NCBI GenBank assembly: GCA_026395515.1
Contig: JAPLYN010000005.1
Coordinates: forward strand, 1 to 64,000
Length of the DNA: 64,000 nucleotides
Origin: Candidatus Peregrinibacteria bacterium
Lineage (GTDB): Bacteria > Patescibacteriota > Gracilibacteria > UBA1369 > LOWO2-01-FULL-3
Direction: 5' to 3'
Shown: piece by piece, positions 41,728 through 50,422 of the stretch
How positions within the stretch are numbered: position 1 is the stretch's first letter
How the letters are laid out: every line of letters starts with the position of its first letter
Translations under genes and position numbers: made by a program
Notes under the pieces: generated by a model
Seen by the model: only the letters and a program-made list of their open reading frames with translations
What the model was told of the DNA's origin: nothing
Databases searched by the model: none

Positions 41728-44664
41728 TTAAAGTCCCTGAACCTTAACTATTATTTTCGCAACTTCTCCGCGAGTAATAGGATTAGATGTGCCAAAAATT
41801 CCAGTCAATTTGCCATTAGAATCTGAATAGCCAGAAACGAAATTTTTACTGAAGGCAAAAGAAATATATCTATAATACCACTGGGTCAAATCTACATCTT
41901 TAAACGTATTGTTTTCGCCGCTAATTTGTTTATCCAAATACTGAGCACTTAAAATAATTTTCATTGCCTCTGAGCGTGTCACTTTGTCATTCGGATGGAA
42001 ACCTCCATCAGCAAATCCTTCTACCCAGCCATGATTTTTTGCGTAGGAAACATATGGTGCATACCAGGATTTACTATCAATATCTTTAAAGAAAGTTCCT
42101 TCAAAAGCAGGCATCTTCATCTCGCGGCATCCCACCACCATCTTTACCAACTCCGCTCTCGTACTAGAATCATTTGGTCCAAATAAATAAAGTAGATTAC
42201 CCTTGTCATCGGTATATCCTTTGACGTCACATTTAGTATGAATGGTTTGTATGTATGTTTTTGCCCAATGACCTGAAATATCAGAAAAATCCTTCATCGT
42301 CGCAGCAGCTAATTTTGCAGCAGCCTTCGCCTTTTTCAAAGCTTCCGCCCTTTTATTGTTAGCTGGTAAAGATCCTCCTCCTCCACTACATCCTGAAGTA
42401 AGAGCATCAACACTTGTAGAATATGCAGTTTCTACGCCACTTCCATTTAATGCTTTTACTCTAAATGTGTAACCTCTATTACACTGTAGGCCAGTAACCG
42501 TCACACTTGTACCAGCTGAACTAGTAGTAGTTCCAAGTGTATCATTTGAAACCACATAGCTCGTTCCGTTTCCAGACCAAGTTAACGAAGCTGAGCTGTC
42601 AGAAGTAGATGCTACAGTAAGAGCTGTAGGAGCATCTGCAAGCGTATAAAAAGTGTCACTTAAGGCATAACTAGTATCAACGTCATTATATGCGCCGATT
42701 CTCGCAAGATATTGAGTATTAGCGCTTAATCCTACCCAGTCGACTGCGATTAGATTTGGTACAGCATCTGTTTCCTCATTTACCGTAGGAAAAATACTTT
42801 CATCGGAACCAGCGCCAACATCAACTGTATATCCATCATTATTACTAACATCACTCCAAGCAATATGAGCACCTGCATTAGTAATGGAAGAAATTGTCAA
42901 AGAAGTTGGAGTAGCAGGTTGTAATGCTTGCCAGCTTAAGAATGGATAACCATTATTATTCAATCCATCTATTGTCCAAATATCGTTATTACCAGCATCA
43001 TCACCTGGATTACCCACGAAATCCCAGGCGCTTGATAATCCAGCTGCAATAGTTGTAAAAGTTACAACATTTTTCAACTGAGCAGTAGTTTTTCCTGTGC
43101 CTTTTCCAGTGTCGCTCATTCCACTTGTTTGAGTGTTGTAGAAAGAGTTAGTTACGGTTCCATCATTTCCACCAACTAGTCCACCAGTGCTATCCGCTGT
43201 ACCACTTACTATTCCTGTTGAAAAAGAATTTATTATTGTAGAATTATTACTATTGCCATTAATACCAACTAGTCCACCAGTCTGCCCACCTGTAGTAGCT
43301 GTTACTGTAGCCGTAGAATAGGAATTACTAATTACTGCACTATTCCCTAAACTGTATCCAACCAACCCTCCATTAGCGCTATTTCCACTAACAGTTCCGG
43401 TGGTATATGATTTTGAAATAGTACCATTTGCATTAAGACCAACCAACCCTCCAACTATAAAGTCACCCGTGATATTAACATCAACTAATCCAATATTATT
43501 TATTAATACACCTGCACCAAAAGTATTTGAAATCAATCCAGTATAAACCGTCGAGCTTCTATTAATGTATAAACCGACAATTCTATGACCTTGACCATTT
43601 AATGTTCCTGTAAATTTATATCCCAGATTCCCATCACCAATAGGATCAAATCCAGCCCCTCCATCCCACAATGTTTTAGTTGTAGGATCGAAAGTTATAG
43701 TATTGGCAATTGTATAATCTCCACCTCTATTCACATCCATTAATTGTAATTCAACATCAGTCGTAATATTTGTACGATGCTCCATTTGCAAATGCGGATA
43801 TCCTGCCATAATCCAATCTCCTACAGTGCCATTTCCAGCCACCGTAAAAGTCCAACCGGTAAATGTACCCACCGTCATCATCTGTGCTGTAGTTTTTGCG
43901 GTACCAATTCCACTACTGTTTCCCGCTGTTGTTGAATCGTAATACACGTGATTTACGGTATCACCGAAATCAGAGGCAAAACCCTGAGGATAAGCGGCGC
44001 TAATAGCGCCTTTAGAGTAACTATTTGTTATCGTTGAGTCAGCAATATAACCGGCAAATCCTCCGGCATAGCCACTACCAGTGACATTAACCAAAGAATA
44101 GGAGTTGCTTACGCTAGCATTGTTTATACAACCAGCTACACCTCCTGCATAACCACCTCCATGAACCGTACCAGTCGTATAGACGTGACTCAGCGTTCCG
44201 GAACTAAAAATACATCCAAACAATGGTCCAGTATAACTACTGCCGGTAATATTTACATCAGTAAGACCTAAATTTTGAATGGTGGCACCATCAACAAAAT
44301 TAAATAAACCGACATATGCGTCATCACCACGGTTAATGAATAAATTTTTAATTTTATAACCCTGGCCATTTAAACTTCCAGTGAAATTTCCACCCGGAGC
44401 AAAACCTTGGCCAGAATTCCAGCCTGTAGTTGCCGCACAATCAATATCATTAATCAAAATAAAATTAGAAGAAGTATGAGCAGTCATAGCCTGTAAATCC
44501 AAACAGTCCTCAATTTGATAAGGACTTCCACCGGAACCATTTCCACCAGCAAAAGTTCCACCACTTGCAAAGGAAACAGTTGGGAATAGAGAAATAGAAA
44601 GTACAAAAATGAGAGCACAACTTAAAAACTTTCGCCCAAAACAGGCGAAGAAATTGTTTTTCAT
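41728..44664 (-). CDS. SLH-domain surface protein with GLUG and FN3 repeats
   Basis: This 978-residue exported protein has a signal peptide (about 1-34, ending SFASGG). The N-terminal 500 residues contain GLUG-type repeats with GGLVG, NSYSxGxV, ITNSYSKG and SKSYTTGTVSG units, likely a beta-helix. Two FN3 domains follow (about 583-680 and 680-770). The C-terminal 185 residues are three SLH domains (FSDISGHWAKTYIQ, FKDIDSKSWYAPYVSYA, FKDVDLTQWYYRYISFA), which bind pyruvylated or other cell-wall polymers. The GLUG plus SLH plan suggests adhesion to surfaces or host cells. A short MKNYL reading frame overlaps the ATG. Confidence 0.9.
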   Translation of the reverse strand: MKNNFFACFGRKFLSCALIFVLSISLFPTVSFASGGTFAGGNGSGGSPYQIEDCLDLQAMTAHTSSNFILINDIDCAATTGWNSGQGFAPGGNFTGSLNGQGYKIKNLFINRGDDAYVGLFNFVDGATIQNLGLTDVNITGSSYTGPLFGCIFSSGTLSHVYTTGTVHGGGYAGGVAGCINNASVSNSYSLVNVTGSGYAGGFAGYIADSTITNSYSKGAISAAYPQGFASDFGDTVNHVYYDSTTAGNSSGIGTAKTTAQMMTVGTFTGWTFTVAGNGTVGDWIMAGYPHLQMEHRTNITTDVELQLMDVNRGGDYTIANTITFDPTTKTLWDGGAGFDPIGDGNLGYKFTGTLNGQGHRIVGLYINRSSTVYTGLISNTFGAGVLINNIGLVDVNITGDFIVGGLVGLNANGTISKSYTTGTVSGNSANGGLVGYSLGNSAVISNSYSTATVTATTGGQTGGLVGINGNSNNSTIINSFSTGIVSGTADSTGGLVGGNDGTVTNSFYNTQTSGMSDTGKGTGKTTAQLKNVVTFTTIAAGLSSAWDFVGNPGDDAGNNDIWTIDGLNNNGYPFLSWQALQPATPTSLTISSITNAGAHIAWSDVSNNDGYTVDVGAGSDESIFPTVNEETDAVPNLIAVDWVGLSANTQYLARIGAYNDVDTSYALSDTFYTLADAPTALTVASTSDSSASLTWSGNGTSYVVSNDTLGTTTSSAGTSVTVTGLQCNRGYTFRVKALNGSGVETAYSTSVDALTSGCSGGGGSLPANNKRAEALKKAKAAAKLAAATMKDFSDISGHWAKTYIQTIHTKCDVKGYTDDKGNLLYLFGPNDSSTRAELVKMVVGCREMKMPAFEGTFFKDIDSKSWYAPYVSYAKNHGWVEGFADGGFHPNDKVTRSEAMKIILSAQYLDKQISGENNTFKDVDLTQWYYRYISFAFSKNFVSGYSDSNGKLTGIFGTSNPITRGEVAKIIVKVQGL

Positions 44665-44678
44665 AGGTAGTTTTTCAT
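44661..44678 (-). CDS. Five-codon leader frame overlapping the SLH gene start
   Basis: The sequence around the ATG is duplicated (an 11-base block repeated once 14 bases apart). The upstream copy of the ATG opens MKNYL and stops at TGA, which overlaps the main ATG as ATGA. This could allow coupling or act as a small attenuating frame. It may also simply be a tandem duplication of the initiation site. Confidence 0.3.
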   Translation of the reverse strand: MKNYL

Positions 44679-44832
44679 AGGAATAAATAAGGTGAGGGAC
44701 CTTAATATATTCTTAACCTATCATACGTGGACTAAAATAGTCTAGAATAATCTTCTAATTCACTCGCGAATTGTAAGAGAGGAAGACAAGACCATCACTA
44801 TCGAGTATCATGTTCACATAAATAAGACATCC

Positions 44833-45645
44833 ATGAAGAAGTCTAAAAAAATAGTTATATCTGTAATATCCACTGTTGCCGTGGGAATTTTTGCTATAGG
44901 AGTTTATCGCTTCATTAAGAGTCCTGCTTATTTGAAAGAGTCCGTTCCGAAAGCTGTAAGTATACAGAGCTTTAACAAGATGCCAGAGCCAATTCAGGCT
45001 CCTGAGACAACTAAGCCAGTAATTAATACTCCCGTACTTCGAGATGTTCCAAAAGCTAAACCTAAAGTTGTTCCCAAAGAATTAAACCTCGCTATGACTT
45101 TCTATTCTCAAGCACCTTTTGTTGATTGGAGTGAGCCATGGCAGAATGCTTGCGAAGAGGCGAGTATTCTCCTCGTTGCCAATACTTATTTTAATCATAA
45201 TTGGACTAAAGAAGAATTTCGCGACGAAATCTTGGCACTTGTAAAATGGGAGAACAAAACTTTTGGAGATTATAAAAGTACGAATGCTCAACAAATCACC
45301 AAAATGCTGGATGAGGTTTATAATTTGAAAAGTATCATTCACACAAGTCCGACTTTCGCTGATGTACAAAAAATTATAGATAACGGTCATCTTATAATTA
45401 TGACTTTTGACGGTAGGAAACTTGGTAATCCATTCTTCACGAATGGCGGACCCGATTATCACTCTTTGGTAATTAAAGGATACAAAGAGGGTGAAAAGGT
45501 TATCACCGAGGATGTGGGAACTCAGCACGGTGAAAATTACGTCTATGCATGGAAAACAATTGAAAATGCCAATCACGATTATGCGACACCAATAAGCAAT
45601 GGTGCTAAGATGATGATCGAAGTTCTTCCACCTTCTCAAAAATGA
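44833..45645 (+). CDS. C39-like cysteine protease, membrane-anchored
   Basis: This 270-residue protein has an N-terminal membrane anchor (about 6-24), a Pro/Lys linker and a peptidase C39-like domain (about 95-265). The catalytic Cys is in PWQNACEEASILLVAN, the His in GGPDYHSLVIKGYK and the Asp in TEDVGTQHGENYVY. No ABC exporter segment is fused, so this is a stand-alone C39_2-type enzyme. It overlaps the downstream flippase gene by four bases (ATGA), and the two are probably co-expressed. Confidence 0.85.
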   Translation: MKKSKKIVISVISTVAVGIFAIGVYRFIKSPAYLKESVPKAVSIQSFNKMPEPIQAPETTKPVINTPVLRDVPKAKPKVVPKELNLAMTFYSQAPFVDWSEPWQNACEEASILLVANTYFNHNWTKEEFRDEILALVKWENKTFGDYKSTNAQQITKMLDEVYNLKSIIHTSPTFADVQKIIDNGHLIIMTFDGRKLGNPFFTNGGPDYHSLVIKGYKEGEKVITEDVGTQHGENYVYAWKTIENANHDYATPISNGAKMMIEVLPPSQK

Positions 45646-46940
45646 CCCTGCCAAATTACAGCCTCAGTATTCTCGGTAAGAAAATAGCTTTTTCCGCCAT
45701 TGTTCAGCTTGCAGGAAAGGTTTTGCAGATCATCCTTTCGGCAGTGAGCCTGAAACTTATTTCGAATTTTTTAACTCAAGAGGGTTACGGAGTCTATGCT
45801 TCAATTACGGAATATGCTTTGTTTTTTTCCGCTGTAGGGAATCTCGGAATTTTTGGCAATGTCGTCAGGCTGATGTCCGAGAAACCAAACGATTCTAAGA
45901 TTTTCACCAACGCTTTATTTGTGCGCGCATTTACCGGAATATTCTTTTTTGTAATAGCTATCCTTATTTGTATTTTGAACGGAAGCAGCGAAGCTTTCAC
46001 AATTGGCACAGCACTTTTTTGCAGCGCTTTACTTTTCGATTTGCTCACGACAGTTTGCGATGGAATGCTTCAATCAAATTACCTTATGGGACGAGCCACA
46101 GCAGCGCTTATATTAGGTAGAATAGTTCAGGTAGCCATGCTTTTCTGGATAGTGAAAAACGTCGGATCTTTGCAGCAATTCTGGATACTAGGAGCGGCTA
46201 TGGTTGGCAGTCTTTTCACCTTTTTAATTAGCATCTTTTTAGTTGCCCAGAAAATAAAAATCAATTGGAAACTGGAATGGGGGACTATGCTTTTATTTTT
46301 CAAAAAAAGTCTTCCATATGGAATAATTTTCATTACGAATAATCTTTATTTTCGTTTTATTCCAGACTATCTAGCTAATAATTTTCTCAGTGATGCTCAT
46401 TTCGCAAGTTTCAATATTTCCTTCAGAATAAGCCAAGTTTTGAGTCTCGCTTCTACTTTTATCATGTTCTCTGCTTTACCTGGTCTCACTGAATATATCG
46501 ATGGCAAACATTATGAAAAAGCTAAGAAACTTTTCTTCTCTCTACAAAAAATATTTCTCATCGCCGGAGTTGCCTTAGTGGTCTTTGGCTCACTAATTGG
46601 TCCTTACGCCATCGCAATTCTCACTCACGCGAAATACAATATCCCGGAGCTGAGTTTTATTCTGCCGATGATGCTCGTACTAGCAGCAGTCTCATATGGA
46701 TATGACTTGGTGTTTTTGAGCCTGTTTGCCGCAGGAAAAGACATTTGGTTTATGTGGCGCGAATTTATTGGCCTCGGGCTTAGTTTCATCTTTTTTCTCG
46801 CTTCATATTTCACCTCAGACATGACCGAGAAAATGATTCTAATTTTACTAGGAGCAATCGCTGGAGAAACCATTATGGTGATTCTCGGCACAATAAAGAT
46901 GCGCAAGATTTTCCGCGGACACCCGACACCAACCCTATAA
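45642..46940 (+). CDS. Wzx-type polysaccharide flippase
   Basis: This 432-residue protein of the MATE/MOP superfamily (polysaccharide transport, Wzx-like) has about 12 predicted membrane helices. The N terminus (IVQLAGKVLQIILSAVSLKLISNFLTQEGYGVYASITEYA) is typical. It presumably flips lipid-linked oligosaccharide to the outer face for cell-surface glycan. No glycosyltransferase neighbours are in the window. Its last 6 bases overlap the convergent kinase gene. Confidence 0.85.
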   Translation: MTLPNYSLSILGKKIAFSAIVQLAGKVLQIILSAVSLKLISNFLTQEGYGVYASITEYALFFSAVGNLGIFGNVVRLMSEKPNDSKIFTNALFVRAFTGIFFFVIAILICILNGSSEAFTIGTALFCSALLFDLLTTVCDGMLQSNYLMGRATAALILGRIVQVAMLFWIVKNVGSLQQFWILGAAMVGSLFTFLISIFLVAQKIKINWKLEWGTMLLFFKKSLPYGIIFITNNLYFRFIPDYLANNFLSDAHFASFNISFRISQVLSLASTFIMFSALPGLTEYIDGKHYEKAKKLFFSLQKIFLIAGVALVVFGSLIGPYAIAILTHAKYNIPELSFILPMMLVLAAVSYGYDLVFLSLFAAGKDIWFMWREFIGLGLSFIFFLASYFTSDMTEKMILILLGAIAGETIMVILGTIKMRKIFRGHPTPTL

Positions 46941-47705
46941 GTGAATTGGGCTTCTTCTCACCGCATGAGTGGAAGTTGTCATTCTTTTCCAGGTATCGGC
47001 ATCAAATGACTTCAAGGAACTCCTTTGCGTTTCAAGCCTCCTCATTATCTCGTCATGAGCTAGACCCTTCTCATTTACGTCTCTACCAAGCCTCTGCTGT
47101 TCCGCTAGCTCCATGGGGCCAGTCAGATAAACTTCGTAAAGACGATCAATTGTACTATCAATCAGTGACTCCACGAAGGCAGCTGCGGTGAAACCCTCTA
47201 CTATTAATAAACCATTAGCCTTTCCAGGCACGGTAAGTCGAGCTTCTTTTGAATGCTGTCCTGTCTTCCCATCGTATTCCTTGAAATCAAAAGAACTGCT
47301 GCCATTATTATGATGTAGCAATGAAGCAGCAATACTTTGAGGCCTACCATGGGACATAAAATCAAAAGAAGTACTTCTTGCTCCTTGATGTCTCGAAATA
47401 GCCTCTCTAGCAATATTTCCAGGATGATATTTAGTGATCTCCTTGTCTCCTCTCTCGGTTCTAGGAAGCACATCCATATCCATAGTCGCAGCAGCTACGG
47501 CGACTCCACGCCTAGCAACCTCCTCCATTATGCGATCCATCAAATATGTCTTCCCAATGCCAGGAACACCATCAATACTCAAAAAATTATATTTACCTTG
47601 CAGCACTTGATCCACCATTCCACTAATTATTTTTCTTCTTTGTACAACCAATTCCGGGGAATCGTGCCCCTCGAGGTCAATATCTAGAATTATTTCAGAA
47701 TGCAT
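46935..47705 (-). CDS. P-loop kinase, uridine kinase/phosphoribulokinase-like
   Basis: This 256-residue protein has Walker A GVPGIGKTY at about residue 45-53, GLLIVEGFTAAAF in the centre, and a C-terminal RDVNEKGLAHDEIMRR segment as in uridine kinase-like enzymes. The substrate is unknown; a nucleoside or small-molecule kinase is the likeliest role. It is convergent with the flippase and its upstream region (47706-47841) contains the terminator of the lipoprotein gene. Confidence 0.7.
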   Translation of the reverse strand: MHSEIILDIDLEGHDSPELVVQRRKIISGMVDQVLQGKYNFLSIDGVPGIGKTYLMDRIMEEVARRGVAVAAATMDMDVLPRTERGDKEITKYHPGNIAREAISRHQGARSTSFDFMSHGRPQSIAASLLHHNNGSSSFDFKEYDGKTGQHSKEARLTVPGKANGLLIVEGFTAAAFVESLIDSTIDRLYEVYLTGPMELAEQQRLGRDVNEKGLAHDEIMRRLETQRSSLKSFDADTWKRMTTSTHAVRRSPIHL

Positions 47706-47781
47706 GGAATAGTTATACGAAAAATAAACAACGGGTCAATACTAGAAATCTTGCATTTACACCTTTATTTCTGCCTAATAC

Positions 47782-47827
47782 AAAAAAATCTCGCCAGAAG
47801 CTCAAGTAGAAGCGAAGCGAGATTTTT
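47782..47827 (-). terminator. Rho-independent terminator of the lipoprotein gene
   Basis: An 11-bp stem (47784-47794 with 47817-47827) around a 22-base loop is followed on the minus strand by seven T. The loop end includes AGCGAAGCGAG, another copy of the GCGAAGC mini-hairpin core. Confidence 0.8.
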
Positions 47828-47841
47828 GAAGCAATTTAACT

Positions 47842-48669
47842 TTATTTTATTTCCTTTTCAGTTAATCCATCATCTGACCAGCAAGTCTTAGTAATTTCTT
47901 TAGGAATTTTATACTGAGTTACCAATTTGCAACTAGGAGCTTCTTGTCCTGAAAATATTGATTGATATTTACCATTTACCTTTTTGAAAATAGAGTATAA
48001 TCCAGTTCTTCTGGCACCCAAATTAACTACTGCAAATTCTCCAATTTTTTTAATATCTGTTACTGCATATTCACCTGTGAATAAAGATTTATTTGTTTTG
48101 TAAAAAGCATTCAAAAATGGAACCTGCTCATCGTAATATTTCTGGAATTGATCAGAACATGAAAACACCATATCTCTGCTAAAGTTAGGTTCATTTCCTC
48201 CCACATCTCCATTCAATGATAATGTACAAACAGTAGGGGACTTTTCATATGCAGCGACATAATCATAAAACTTTCCATCCCCTAAGCTATCTGAAGAATT
48301 CAAAGCATTTTTAGTGAAACCATTCTTAGTTAAAGATTGATCAACTACATACGCCATAGAATTAAATTTCTTCTCGAAATCAGCTTTCTGAGTCGCATTC
48401 ATTTCTAGAGCTGTCACTGGCACTGAAGAGCTAGTAGCAAAAGCATCCTTCACCAAAATATTTTTATTATCACTGGCAATCCACCACACGAAATCATCTG
48501 ATTTAGTACCGGCAAATGTAACGCCTAGTTTCTGATTATTAAGATTAGATTCCACAAAACTCACTATGCTTTTTGCATCTGTTTTATCTGCTTTCTGTGG
48601 AACAAAACTCGCGCTAGAACAACCTGACAATACAACTGCCATTGAAACACCAACCAAAAACTTCTTCAT
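47842..48669 (-). CDS. Lipoprotein of unknown function
   Basis: This 275-residue protein has a clear lipobox LSGC (Cys at residue 17) after a hydrophobic signal. The mature part has regular alternating strands and helices without a recognised domain; it contains a few Cys (near 146, 171 and late 261-267) that may pair. Trp and aromatic residues in FVWWIASDNKNILVKDAF suggest a folded beta domain. The protein is exported and lipid-anchored. It is divergent from the transglutaminase-like gene and ends at a strong terminator. Confidence 0.75.
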   Translation of the reverse strand: MKKFLVGVSMAVVLSGCSSASFVPQKADKTDAKSIVSFVESNLNNQKLGVTFAGTKSDDFVWWIASDNKNILVKDAFATSSSVPVTALEMNATQKADFEKKFNSMAYVVDQSLTKNGFTKNALNSSDSLGDGKFYDYVAAYEKSPTVCTLSLNGDVGGNEPNFSRDMVFSCSDQFQKYYDEQVPFLNAFYKTNKSLFTGEYAVTDIKKIGEFAVVNLGARRTGLYSIFKKVNGKYQSIFSGQEAPSCKLVTQYKIPKEITKTCWSDDGLTEKEIK

Positions 48670-48731
48670 AATAATTTAAGTAAAAATATTTGCCCGCCCA
48701 TTCTAGCATTTAAAAAGAAAAATATAAAAGC

Positions 48732-48761
48732 TTGAGTATTACGGATTGAATCGCGTACACT
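48732..48761 (+). promoter_or_regulatory. Promoter of the transglutaminase-like gene
   Basis: TTGAGT (48732-48737), 18-base spacer, TACACT (48756-48761), about 24 bases before ATG 48786. Confidence 0.55.
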
Positions 48762-48785
48762 TATCTCACACTAAACTCTCAAGCT

Positions 48786-49271
48786 ATGGACCTAGTCTTA
48801 ATATTCAACTCAATTCGAGATATTCCATTTAGGATACCTTTGTCCTTAGAAGATAAATCAATTGATTGTCTCACGAAGCACAAAATACTTTTTGATCTAG
48901 TGACGAAGGAAAGCTACAAAGCTAGATTCCGAATTTGTTCTTTTTTGTGGAGTGATCAAAAAATTCCAAAAGAAATTCTGGCAATTCCACACGACGACAA
49001 GTGTGAGCATTTATATTTAGAAATTTTACTCAATGATGAGTGGGTCACTCTCGATGCAACTTGGGATCAGAAATTGAAAAAAGTCATGCCTACTAGTGAA
49101 TGGGACGGAAAGACAAACACCAAGCTAGCTGTCACACCCATAGAAATTTATCCTCCAGACGAGGGCAGGAAAGTCGTGCACAGCGCTAGCGAAGAAGCGT
49201 TTCTAGAAGACATTAGAAAGAGCGGGAAGTTCTATGAAGCGCTTAATAATTGGCTGGAAGAGAACAGATAG
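48786..49271 (+). CDS. Transglutaminase-like protein (short)
   Basis: This 161-residue protein fits a compact transglutaminase-like fold: the nucleophile Cys in SIDCLTKHKILFDLV, the HLYLEILLNDEWVTLDATWD block with catalytic His and Asp, and strands between them. No signal peptide or membrane segment is visible, so it would act in the cytoplasm unless exported by another route. It may be a protease or a cross-linking enzyme; the family covers both. tRNA-Gln lies just downstream on the opposite strand. Confidence 0.75.
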   Translation: MDLVLIFNSIRDIPFRIPLSLEDKSIDCLTKHKILFDLVTKESYKARFRICSFLWSDQKIPKEILAIPHDDKCEHLYLEILLNDEWVTLDATWDQKLKKVMPTSEWDGKTNTKLAVTPIEIYPPDEGRKVVHSASEEAFLEDIRKSGKFYEALNNWLEENR

Positions 49272-49322
49272 CCATCACAATTTTAAAAAGAATTGGCCAC
49301 GCTTGGCACAAATCTGCTGATT

Positions 49323-49397
49323 TGGCTGGGGTGGAGGGGTTCGAACCCCCGAATGGAAGCTTCAAAGGCTCCTGCCTTACCACTTGGCTACACCCCA
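49323..49397 (-). tRNA. tRNA-Gln (anticodon TTG)
   Basis: The minus-strand cloverleaf has acceptor TGGGGTG/CACCCCA, a D-arm with AGCCAAGTGGTAAGGC, an anticodon loop CTTTGAA (anticodon TTG, reading CAA), and T-loop TTCGAAC. Discriminator G and the CCA end are encoded (49323-49326). It is the only regular tRNA near this locus. Confidence 0.93.
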
Positions 49398-49441
49398 GAG
49401 AAGACTGGATAAATTTAGCAATCTAGAAGTTTTAAGTCAAT

Positions 49442-49471
49442 TTGTAATTTGCAGCGCAAATGGGTTAGAAT
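49442..49471 (+). promoter_or_regulatory. Promoter with palindrome before the Cys-Pro-Ile-Cys protein
   Basis: TTGTAA (49442-49447), 18-base spacer, TAGAAT (49466-49471), about 26 bases before ATG 49497. The spacer contains the perfect palindrome TTTGC-AGC-GCAAA (49448-49460), a possible operator. Confidence 0.5.
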
Positions 49472-49496
49472 AAGTCGTTGATAAATAACAACTCCT

Positions 49497-50141
49497 ATGG
49501 ACCCAATTAATCCTCAACCTAATTCCGCTCCAACACCCGCAGTAACACCAGTCGTTCAAGCTGCCACACCTGCTCCAGTAAATCAGGCCGCTCAGGCCGC
49601 AGCTAATATGGCTAGTTCTGCCGCATCTTCCGCAGCCAATGCTGCCGGCAATATGGCAAAAAATCTTGCTTCTGCCATTCCAGTTCCTAAACTCTGCAAG
49701 TGTCCGACGATCAACGCCGCAGACTGGGACAAGAAAAAACAAATTATTAATAAAACTTTCTATAAAGCTTTTTCCCCTCGCATCTTTTCTTATCCATTCT
49801 CCTTCGTGATTGACGTCTTCCGCGCGCAGAAAGCTGCGATTGCGAAAGGCTACAAGCCGGTGGAGAATGGAATGGTGCTCGATGATGGAGCAATGTTCTT
49901 CGGTTCAGTGATGATAGAAGTAACAGGCGCAAACACCAACGACCCAGACGTATATTCTTTAGAAGGGAAAGAGGCATACACCAAAGTTTCTCGCAGCTCG
50001 ATGATGCAAATAAAAAATGACATCACTGATGTAGAAACAGAACTTGGCAAAAAACCTGCTCAGCTTTTCATTTGGTGGACTTCCTGTCCAATTTGTATGA
50101 TTACAAAAGATGTGAAGGCAGTGCTTATTGCGCTTCCATAA
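49497..50141 (+). CDS. Hypothetical protein with Ala/Pro-rich N terminus and CPIC motif
   Basis: This 214-residue protein has a long Ala/Pro/Ser-rich N-terminal stretch (residues 1-62) of low complexity, then a folded part. A CKCP motif (about 67-70) and a near-terminal WTSCPICM (about 196) may bind metal together. Between them are IINKTFYKAFSPRIFSYPFSFVIDVFRAQKAAIAKGYKPV and a beta region. No signal peptide is seen. No family is recognised. It lies between tRNA-Gln and a tRNA-like element and has its own promoter. Confidence 0.7.
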   Translation: MDPINPQPNSAPTPAVTPVVQAATPAPVNQAAQAAANMASSAASSAANAAGNMAKNLASAIPVPKLCKCPTINAADWDKKKQIINKTFYKAFSPRIFSYPFSFVIDVFRAQKAAIAKGYKPVENGMVLDDGAMFFGSVMIEVTGANTNDPDVYSLEGKEAYTKVSRSSMMQIKNDITDVETELGKKPAQLFIWWTSCPICMITKDVKAVLIALP

Positions 50142-50148
50142 TTATTGG

Positions 50149-50287
50149 GCTTGGTGGACGATGAGAAGCAGCGTGCACGGGCACCATCCGAAGGATGGTC
50201 GTGCTCTGACGGGGATCGAACCCGCATCCCTTAGGTGTTAAGCATAAGTGCTTTGCCGTTAAGCTACAGCCCCATGTTCCACCAAGC
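50149..50287 (-). ncRNA. tRNA-like element enclosed by a 10-bp inverted repeat
   Basis: On the minus strand the core 50202-50273 has a regular D-arm (GCTT/AAGC stem, AACGGCA loop) and a regular T-arm (loop TTCGATC), but only 4 of 7 acceptor pairs form, the anticodon arm is irregular (6-bp stem with a mismatch around CTTAACA), and no CCA follows. Perfect 10-base arms (50149-50158 and 50278-50287) enclose it and also a 7-bp hairpin (50183-50199). It is probably a decayed tRNA or a structured RNA with tRNA-like folds. A promoter and a terminated leader lie directly upstream. Confidence 0.45.
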
Positions 50288-50299
50288 TATTTAATCATA

Positions 50300-50373
50300 C
50301 AAAAAGATCCCTCTTTGTCGAAGGATCTAATGTAACACCCTAGAGAACTGTAACTTACAGCACTTATGCTTTC
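50300..50373 (-). ncRNA. Short terminated leader RNA upstream of the tRNA-like element
   Basis: A transcript from the promoter at 50380-50409 would start near 50373 and meet a Rho-independent terminator at 50301-50328, giving about 74 nt. It has two palindromes: AGCA-TAAG-TGCT and CTGTAA-G-TTACAG. Thirteen bases of the leader (50359-50371) are the exact reverse complement of 50240-50252 in the tRNA-like element, and 7 more (50333-50339) match 50234-50240. It may be a stand-alone RNA or an attenuator. Confidence 0.5.
50301..50328 (-). terminator. Terminator of the leader RNA
   Basis: Minus-strand stem AGATCC/GGATCT with an 12-base loop, followed by TTTTT. It stands between the promoter and the tRNA-like element. 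Confidence 0.7.
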
Positions 50374-50379
50374 GTCTAT

Positions 50380-50409
50380 ATTATAACAAAAGAAGCGATT
50401 TGAAATCAA
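50380..50409 (-). promoter_or_regulatory. Promoter of leader RNA and tRNA-like element
   Basis: Minus strand: TTGATT (50404-50409), 18-base spacer, TATAAT (50380-50385). It lies between the nth terminator and the leader. Confidence 0.65.
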
Positions 50410-50422
50410 TACTTATCACTGC

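Noticed and set aside
47811-47821. Separate GAA palindrome as an independent element
   Set aside because: It lies within the loop of the lipoprotein-gene terminator and is counted there.
50149-50373. tmRNA (ssrA)
   Set aside because: The 5' GGGGCTG and a T-arm recall tmRNA, but no tag frame ending in LAA-stop is present, the element has a D-arm of normal tRNA type and the acceptor ends do not pair or carry CCA.
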